DNA of 9,684 bases, taken from Fibrobacterota bacterium (lineage in GTDB: Bacteria > Fibrobacterota > Chitinivibrionia > Chitinivibrionales > JANQEN01). The notes under the pieces were generated by a model. The model had not been told where the DNA came from. It did no database searches and saw only the letters and a list, made by a program, of their open reading frames with translations. Shown piece by piece: positions 6,069 through 9,684 of this stretch (position 1 is its first letter; each line of letters opens with the position of its first letter). The position numbers were made by a program, and so were the translations under genes. The stretch lies in NCBI GenBank assembly GCA_030619215.1, contig JAUXBV010000080.1, positions 1 through 9,684 on the forward strand. Direction: 5' to 3'.

Positions 6069-6908
6069 ATGAAGAACCCATACCTGCCGACACCGATGAA
6101 AGTTGAAAAAAATGTTATTGAGACAGGGGACAGGAATATCAAGACCCTTACCCTCTCCTTTCTCAATAATAAGGATGAAGAAATTTTCAACTTCATACCC
6201 GGGCAATTCGTTGAGCTGTCGGTATTAGGCGCCGGTGAAGCCCCTTTCGGTATCGCATCATCGCCGATGGAGAAAAAACATATCGACTTTACAATAAGCA
6301 AAGTGGGCCTTGTAACAGCCCAGCTTCACAACCTTGAACCCGGAGACACGGTTGGTATGAGGGGGCCTCTGGGAAACGGCTACCCTATCGAGTTGCTCCG
6401 TAACAAAAACATTTTCATCATTGGTGGTGGTTTCGGCTTTTCTACGCTGCGCGCTTTTACCAACTTCATGCTACATCCTGATAACCGAAAGCACTATGGA
6501 GATATTACCGTTGTTTACGGGGCAAGAAATCCGGGACTGTTGCTTTACAAGAATGAGCTGTCGGAATGGGAGCAGCGCAACGATATTCAACTGCATGTAA
6601 CTGTTGATAAAGGCGACGAGAGCTGGAAAGGTAAAACCGGGGTAGTACCTGTTATTGTTAAAGAGCTCAGCATAGATGCAGAAAACACCACAACCCTGGT
6701 CTGCGGGCCGCCTGTAATGATTAAATTCACTCTGCCGGTACTCGCGGAATTGGGGCTTGCCCCACAACAGACCTATCTCTCTTTGGAGATGAAAATGAAG
6801 TGTGGGATTGGTAAATGCGGGCGGTGTAATATAGGAAGTAAATATGTATGCACTGACGGCCCGGTGTTCAGTTTGGCACAGTTGAATAAACTTCCACAGG
6901 AATACTAA
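6069..6908 (+). CDS. flxA: FAD/NAD(P)H-binding subunit FlxA (HydG/AsrB/PyrK-like)
   Basis: A 279-aa flavin reductase subunit of the ferredoxin-NADP reductase superfamily. The expected role is to oxidise NAD(P)H with FAD and pass electrons through a [2Fe-2S] cluster to FlxB. Seen: FAD-binding barrel with PGQFVEL (44-50) and PFGIASSP (59-66, the position of the RxYS-type flavin motif); GPLGNGYP (99-106); nucleotide-binding IGGGFGFSTLR (118-128); CGPP (212-215); and a C-terminal Cys set CGIGKCGRCNIG...C (C245, C250, C253, C261) as in PyrK-type [2Fe-2S] domains. Start chosen from the AGAGG site. It sits 3 nt before hdrC, which supports the Flx-Hdr link over a stand-alone hydrogenase or sulfite reductase. 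Sequence alone does not settle NADH versus NADPH. Confidence 0.9.
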   Translation: MKNPYLPTPMKVEKNVIETGDRNIKTLTLSFLNNKDEEIFNFIPGQFVELSVLGAGEAPFGIASSPMEKKHIDFTISKVGLVTAQLHNLEPGDTVGMRGPLGNGYPIELLRNKNIFIIGGGFGFSTLRAFTNFMLHPDNRKHYGDITVVYGARNPGLLLYKNELSEWEQRNDIQLHVTVDKGDESWKGKTGVVPVIVKELSIDAENTTTLVCGPPVMIKFTLPVLAELGLAPQQTYLSLEMKMKCGIGKCGRCNIGSKYVCTDGPVFSLAQLNKLPQEY

Positions 6909-6911
6909 AAT

Positions 6912-7421
6912 ATGATTGATCTGACAAATATAAATACCAAACTATGGCAGGAAATAATGGATAATTGCGGGGATATCCGAAAATGCTTTAACTGCAATAC
7001 CTGCGTTGCAGGCTGCCCCGCTGCAGAGGGCACCCCGCCTCTTTTTATACGCAACCTGGTACGTAAGGTTCTCCTCGGCCTTGAGGACGAGCTTCTTGAT
7101 GACGAAACGCCATGGTTGTGTGTTACCTGTTCTGCCTGTGAAGAGATGTGCCCTATGGGTGTACACCCATTTGAAGTATGCCTTGCAATAAGAAGGTGGC
7201 AGAGCAAAAACGACGAGACATATATTCCGGCCGCTACCACAGAAATATTTGAAACCGGCCACACCCAGGCAGTTGGTCAGGCAAAAGATAAAAGAAAGGA
7301 AGTGGGACTGGAGGAAGTACCACCCACGATTATTAAATTTCCTGAATTACTGAAGAAGTTTCAGGAGATGCTTAGAAATACAGATATTGTCAGAGAAAAC
7401 GATTATATGTTCAAGGACTGA
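6912..7421 (+). CDS. hdrC: Heterodisulfide reductase subunit C-like ferredoxin
   Basis: A 169-aa HdrC-family protein with two [4Fe-4S] motifs: CFNCNTCVAGCP (C25, C28, C31, C35) and CVTCSACEEMCP (C70, C73, C76, C80), the standard HdrC spacing. It conducts electrons from HdrA to the catalytic HdrB. There is no membrane segment, which agrees with a soluble HdrABC-type complex and argues against an HdrDE-type arrangement. AGGAA (6898-6902) lies inside the end of flxA, 9 nt before the ATG. hdrB follows after 4 nt, so translation of flxA, hdrC and hdrB is probably coupled. Confidence 0.92.
   Translation: MIDLTNINTKLWQEIMDNCGDIRKCFNCNTCVAGCPAAEGTPPLFIRNLVRKVLLGLEDELLDDETPWLCVTCSACEEMCPMGVHPFEVCLAIRRWQSKNDETYIPAATTEIFETGHTQAVGQAKDKRKEVGLEEVPPTIIKFPELLKKFQEMLRNTDIVRENDYMFKD
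7413..7417 (+). promoter_or_regulatory. Ribosome binding site deciding the hdrB start
   Basis: AAGGA lies 8 nt before ATG 7426, inside the end of hdrC. It supports 7426 as the hdrB start over an in-frame TTG at 7387, which would overlap hdrC. MKYGLFLGCN at 7426 is also where HdrB proteins normally begin. Confidence 0.75.
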
Positions 7422-7425
7422 TTCT

Positions 7426-8319
7426 ATGAAATATGGCCTATTCCTTGGGTGCAATGTTCCGGCTGTAAGACCTGATGTTGAGCGGGCAATCAGATTGACC
7501 ATGCCCAGGCTGGGAGCTGAGCTGGTTGACCTGGAAGGAAGCGCTTGCTGCCCCGCTTTCGGTACCTTCCCCTCCGCAGATGAGACTGCAAGCCTCGCAA
7601 TCAGCGCATGGAACTTCTCCATTGCAGAGGAAAAAGGAGTTGACCTGATTACCGAATGCGGCTCCTGCTACAGCTCTTTGAGAATAGCAAGAAGTAAACT
7701 TCTGGAAAGTGAAGAAAAAAGAAAACAGGTTAACAAATTACTCAAACCAACCGGAAAAAAATTCCAGGGGACTGTTAAAGTACGCCATCTGATCGATGTC
7801 CTTTTCAACGATATCGGCCCGGAAAAGATCAGAAAATCTATTAAATACCCCCTTGAAAATATTAACGCAATAGTCCAATACCCGTGCCACACCCTCTTTC
7901 CAAGCGAGATCGTCGGATTTGACAGCCCCTCGGGACGGCCGCACATGTTTCAGGAGCTTGTCGAAGCTCTGGGAGCCAGTGTTCAAACCTATAGCAGGGA
8001 GCTTCAATGCTGCGGCGGGGCTGGAGGCTTCGTAAAAGGAAGCTTCGCCAATGCATCGGAATTTGCCTTTAAAAAATTAAGAGCTATCAAAAAAGAAACA
8101 GATGCTGAATTTATTGTAGCTTCATGTATAACCTGCCTTCAACATTTAGACAGGATGCAGGATGAATTAAATAAAAAGAATGGTAATAATGCCTGTTCTC
8201 TGCCTGTTTTTGATTATAATCAAATATTAGCTGTTTGTATGGATTTTAAACCTAAAGAAGTGGCTTCCATCTCAACTATTTCAAGAGATGAGTTTATTAA
8301 AAGAATTACAAAAAAATGA
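7426..8319 (+). CDS. hdrB: Heterodisulfide reductase subunit B-like catalytic subunit (two CCG domains)
   Basis: A 297-aa HdrB. It has two complete CCG (cysteine-rich) domains. The first is C9, C41-C42, C78 and C81. The second is C154 (QYPCHTLF), C195-C196 (CCGGAGG), C234 and C237. Both follow the CXnCCGX-type pattern known to bind noncubane [4Fe-4S] clusters that reduce disulfides in HdrB. No key cysteine is missing, so the protein should be active. The natural substrate in a non-methanogen is unknown; a DsrC-type or other protein or small-molecule disulfide is plausible. It is the last gene of the cluster. The last 250 bp or so are AT-richer than the body of the gene. No clear terminator follows. 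Confidence 0.93.
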   Translation: MKYGLFLGCNVPAVRPDVERAIRLTMPRLGAELVDLEGSACCPAFGTFPSADETASLAISAWNFSIAEEKGVDLITECGSCYSSLRIARSKLLESEEKRKQVNKLLKPTGKKFQGTVKVRHLIDVLFNDIGPEKIRKSIKYPLENINAIVQYPCHTLFPSEIVGFDSPSGRPHMFQELVEALGASVQTYSRELQCCGGAGGFVKGSFANASEFAFKKLRAIKKETDAEFIVASCITCLQHLDRMQDELNKKNGNNACSLPVFDYNQILAVCMDFKPKEVASISTISRDEFIKRITKK

Positions 8320-8616
8320 TTAATTATATAGCTATTACTCCGGCAATTAAATATCAGGAATTAACCCCGGTAAATTAATAAATTACATTTACACATGCCC
8401 ACCAAAAAGAGAATAACCGTATAAATATCAATTGTGTGGTCATAGTGGTATAACGGGTCATCATCACCATTCATTCCAAACCACCGAATCGGTTTTGCGC
8501 CGGTTCGGTTTACAGGATAAATCAGCACGTATCCGGTATCCCGGGCGATAAAAGAAGGAAATAAAATAGTGACACAAAAAGAAATTGAGAAATTTACTAT
8601 TTTCCCGAGTGCTATT
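8320..8616. other. Gene-poor gap between hdrB and the toxin gene
   Basis: No confident gene and no obvious terminator for either flanking gene. It contains a good hairpin, ACCGAATCGG (8483-8492) with CCGGTTCGGT (8500-8509), a 10-bp stem with one wobble pair and a 7-nt loop. No T-run follows on either strand. A minus-strand reading frame with plausible codon use crosses the region and is described separately. Here the operon strand meets the convergent toxin-antitoxin pair. Confidence 0.6.
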
Positions 8617-8639
8617 TCACCAATTAATAGCTTTAACAA
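8361..8639 (-). pseudogene. Possible 5'-truncated small membrane protein frame
   Basis: A minus-strand frame of about 92 codons with no convincing start: only a TTG at 8639, inside the 3' end of the toxin gene, and no ribosome binding site. Its middle (residues 32-71) is polar, with IRWFG and NGDDDPLYHYDHT. Hydrophobic stretches flank it at about 15-31 and 72-83. Codon use looks coding-like, with varied third positions. I do not recognise the family. It may be a remnant of a gene cut at its 5' end near the toxin gene, or not a gene at all. Confidence 0.22.
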
Positions 8640-8994
8640 TTTTTTGTTCCAGTAATTGTTTGTCTCTTGTAACCAGAGTTGAATGGTTGTAAATTGCAGA
8701 AGCTAAAATTATTGCGTCAGGCAGTTTAACTGAAGATTTTTTTCTGATTTTAATAATAGTATCTAAAAACATCTGTTCAGATTCTAATATATTAATAACA
8801 TCCACCATATTTAAAAATTGTCTGAAAAGATTTTTATCATTATCTGTAATTTTCGGATACGATAAAAATTCCAAATAAGATATTACAGATATGCCAATCC
8901 ATTTTGCTCGATATAGTAAAGTATTTAAAGATTCATCACGTTTTAATAAAGCAACAATAGCGTTTGTATCAAGAAAGAAATTCTTACCATTCAT
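8617..8994 (-). CDS. PIN-domain toxin, VapC type
   Basis: A 125-aa PIN-domain protein of usual VapC length, a likely Mg2+-dependent RNase that blocks translation when free of its antitoxin. The four acidic residues of the PIN active site are visible: D9 in FFLDTNAIVALL, E42 in ISYLEFLSY, D93 in KLPDAIILASA, and D111 in TLVTRDKQL. It overlaps the upstream antitoxin gene by 11 nt (8984-8994), typical of toxin-antitoxin operons with coupled translation. It is on the opposite strand to the hdr/flx cluster and unrelated to it. The RNA target cannot be deduced. Confidence 0.88.
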   Translation of the reverse strand: MNGKNFFLDTNAIVALLKRDESLNTLLYRAKWIGISVISYLEFLSYPKITDNDKNLFRQFLNMVDVINILESEQMFLDTIIKIRKKSSVKLPDAIILASAIYNHSTLVTRDKQLLEQKIVKAINW

Positions 8995-9190
8995 TTCTCA
9001 ATTTCCTCTGCTCCTTTACGGCATCACCCTGCCATTGTAACCTGCCTGACAATCTGGCAAAATTGTATTTGTCAACATTCTTATCTTCAATTATTACAAT
9101 TATCTCTTTATCACCAGACTCAAGATTTGGGATATTGATTTTTAATTGACCATCCTTTCGAACTTTTTCTCTGATTTTTACTATCTGCAT
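8984..9190 (-). CDS. Small antitoxin partner of the PIN toxin
   Basis: A 68-aa protein encoded directly before the toxin. The N-terminal half is beta-rich (VRKDGQLKINIPNLESGDKEIIVIIED), resembling short antitoxins found next to PIN toxins. The C-terminal half (LSGRLQWQGDAVKEQRKLRNEW) is charged and amphipathic and probably wraps the toxin. I see no clear ribbon-helix-helix motif; an AbrB/MazE-like fold is a guess. GGAG (complement of 9196-9199) lies 5 nt before the ATG and supports this start. It probably neutralises the toxin and, as usual for such pairs, represses its own promoter. Confidence 0.75.
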   Translation of the reverse strand: MQIVKIREKVRKDGQLKINIPNLESGDKEIIVIIEDKNVDKYNFARLSGRLQWQGDAVKEQRKLRNEW

Positions 9191-9243
9191 TATTACTCCA
9201 TTTTTTATTCAATCTTCACTAAAGAATGAACATCTATAGATTT

Positions 9244-9270
9244 TAAGCCTTATAATAAATAGAAGGCCTT
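9244..9270 (-). promoter_or_regulatory. Possible operator/promoter region of the toxin-antitoxin pair
   Basis: TAAGCCTT (9244-9251) and AAGGCCTTA (9262-9270) form an imperfect inverted repeat with one bulge around an AT-rich centre. It lies 54-80 bp upstream of the antitoxin start. Antitoxins of this kind often bind inverted repeats at their promoters. The match is short, so this is a weak suggestion. Confidence 0.2.
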
Positions 9271-9412
9271 ATTCCTTAAATATATCATATTTAAATAAAT
9301 ACAGGTACAATAATCCATATTTTATTTACAAGAACGCTTACCCCCTTTTAATGTCTCATTCCGGGTTAAAATCCCTCGCCTTTTGACGAAGACTTTAGTA
9401 ATTTTATTGACG

Positions 9413-9595
9413 ATAAGGGGACGGACTAAGTTTAGAAGTTTAAGCATTTTGAATTATCGCATTCCCCTGGGTTTACGGACGGAGGTTTAATAATAAACTA
9501 CATTAAAAAGTATGCCGTAAAAAACACGCATAACAGTGGGATTATAAAGAGAAGATAGTTTAAACAAACCGTTATCGCAACTCCGTCCCTGTTAT
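9413..9595. repeat. Possible small inverted-repeat element (MITE-like)
   Basis: ATAAGGGGACGGACT (9413-9427) matches the complement of 9580-9595 (ATAACAGGGACGGAGT when read on the minus strand), sharing ATAA, GGGACGGA and a final T with a one-base gap and one mismatch. The 183-bp interior has no coding frame and contains another GGACGGAGG-like stretch (9477-9484). GGGGACGGACT-like sequences accompany some REP-associated transposases in other bacteria, but no transposase is present here. No target-site duplication was recognised. Confidence 0.25.
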
Positions 9596-9684
9596 GTAAA
9601 AAAGTCAAGGTTAAGATAAAAAAATATTAAGGCATCCTGTTTTTAATGCAACTTTCTTTACTTTACTTCTACAACTATTTGTAA

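Larger units (their letters stand above)
9191..9684. other. 494-bp gene-free region at the right edge
   Basis: No credible reading frame on either strand. The antitoxin ribosome binding site and a possible operator lie at 9196-9270. A possible inverted-repeat element lies at 9413-9595. The rest is AT-rich without recognisable features. The region could contain the promoter of a gene beyond the edge. Confidence 0.6.

Noticed and set aside
6905..7264. Long minus-strand frame opposite hdrC
   Set aside because: It lies fully opposite a gene with clear ferredoxin motifs, has no recognisable domain, and arises from the codon pattern of hdrC.
7387..7425. TTG start for hdrB overlapping hdrC
   Set aside because: AAGGA sits 8 nt before ATG 7426, and HdrB proteins normally begin with the MxYxxFxGC segment found there.
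8483..8509. Hairpin after hdrB as a bidirectional terminator
   Set aside because: The 10-bp stem is good, but neither strand has a following T-run, and it lies more than 160 nt past the hdrB stop.

Overview
The window carries one long plus-strand gene cluster (about 2-8319) for a soluble, cytoplasmic, iron-sulfur-rich flavoprotein complex of the Flx(Flox)ABCD-HdrABC type, that is, an NADH dehydrogenase coupled to a heterodisulfide-reductase-like module. A looser accessory tail (8320-9684) follows. The gene set (double HdrA, MvhD-like FlxD, HydB/AsrA-like FlxB, PyrK/HydG-like FlxA, HdrC, HdrB) points to a strictly anaerobic bacterium, such as a sulfate reducer, a syntroph or a related uncultured lineage. 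The sequence is AT-rich and mosaic in composition. I cannot name the taxon from sequence alone.

Layout: (1) 2-3079, a giant HdrA whose 5' end lies outside the window. It is the tail of a NuoG-like [2Fe-2S]/[4Fe-4S] N-terminus joined to two successive HdrA-type halves. (2) 3080-3200, a spacer made of an 8-bp tandem repeat and its inverted copy. (3) 3201-3641, the MvhD/FlxD-like protein. (4) 3642-3975, a 334-bp gap dominated by a GACGAG-type inverted repeat, with a possible promoter. (5) 3976-4929 and 4950-5987, two iron-sulfur proteins (FlxC-like and FlxB-like). (6) 5988-6068, a gap with two mutually exclusive hairpins. (7) 6069-6908 FlxA-like, 6912-7421 HdrC and 7426-8319 HdrB, separated by only 3-4 nt. 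(8) 8320-8616, no confident gene, but a possible 5'-truncated reading frame on the minus strand. (9) 8617-9190 minus strand, a PIN-domain (VapC-type) toxin with an overlapping upstream antitoxin. (10) 9191-9684, no gene, with a weak inverted-repeat element.

Inferred working model: FlxA takes electrons from NAD(P)H through FAD and a [2Fe-2S] cluster. FlxB and FlxC relay them through [4Fe-4S] clusters, and FlxD hands them to HdrA. The HdrA flavin may bifurcate electrons, one path going through ferredoxin domains to a low-potential acceptor and the other through HdrC to the CCG-domain active site of HdrB, which reduces a disulfide. The disulfide partner (for example a DsrC-like protein) is not encoded here. 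The order hdrA-flxD-flxC-flxB-flxA-hdrC-hdrB differs from the flxABCD-hdrABC order described in Desulfovibrio.

The most unusual features are the two-half HdrA with complementary domain losses, the two different short-period inverted repeats that bracket flxD, and an 11-bp sequence shared at exactly the same distance upstream of two start codons. No rRNA, tRNA or CRISPR array was seen.
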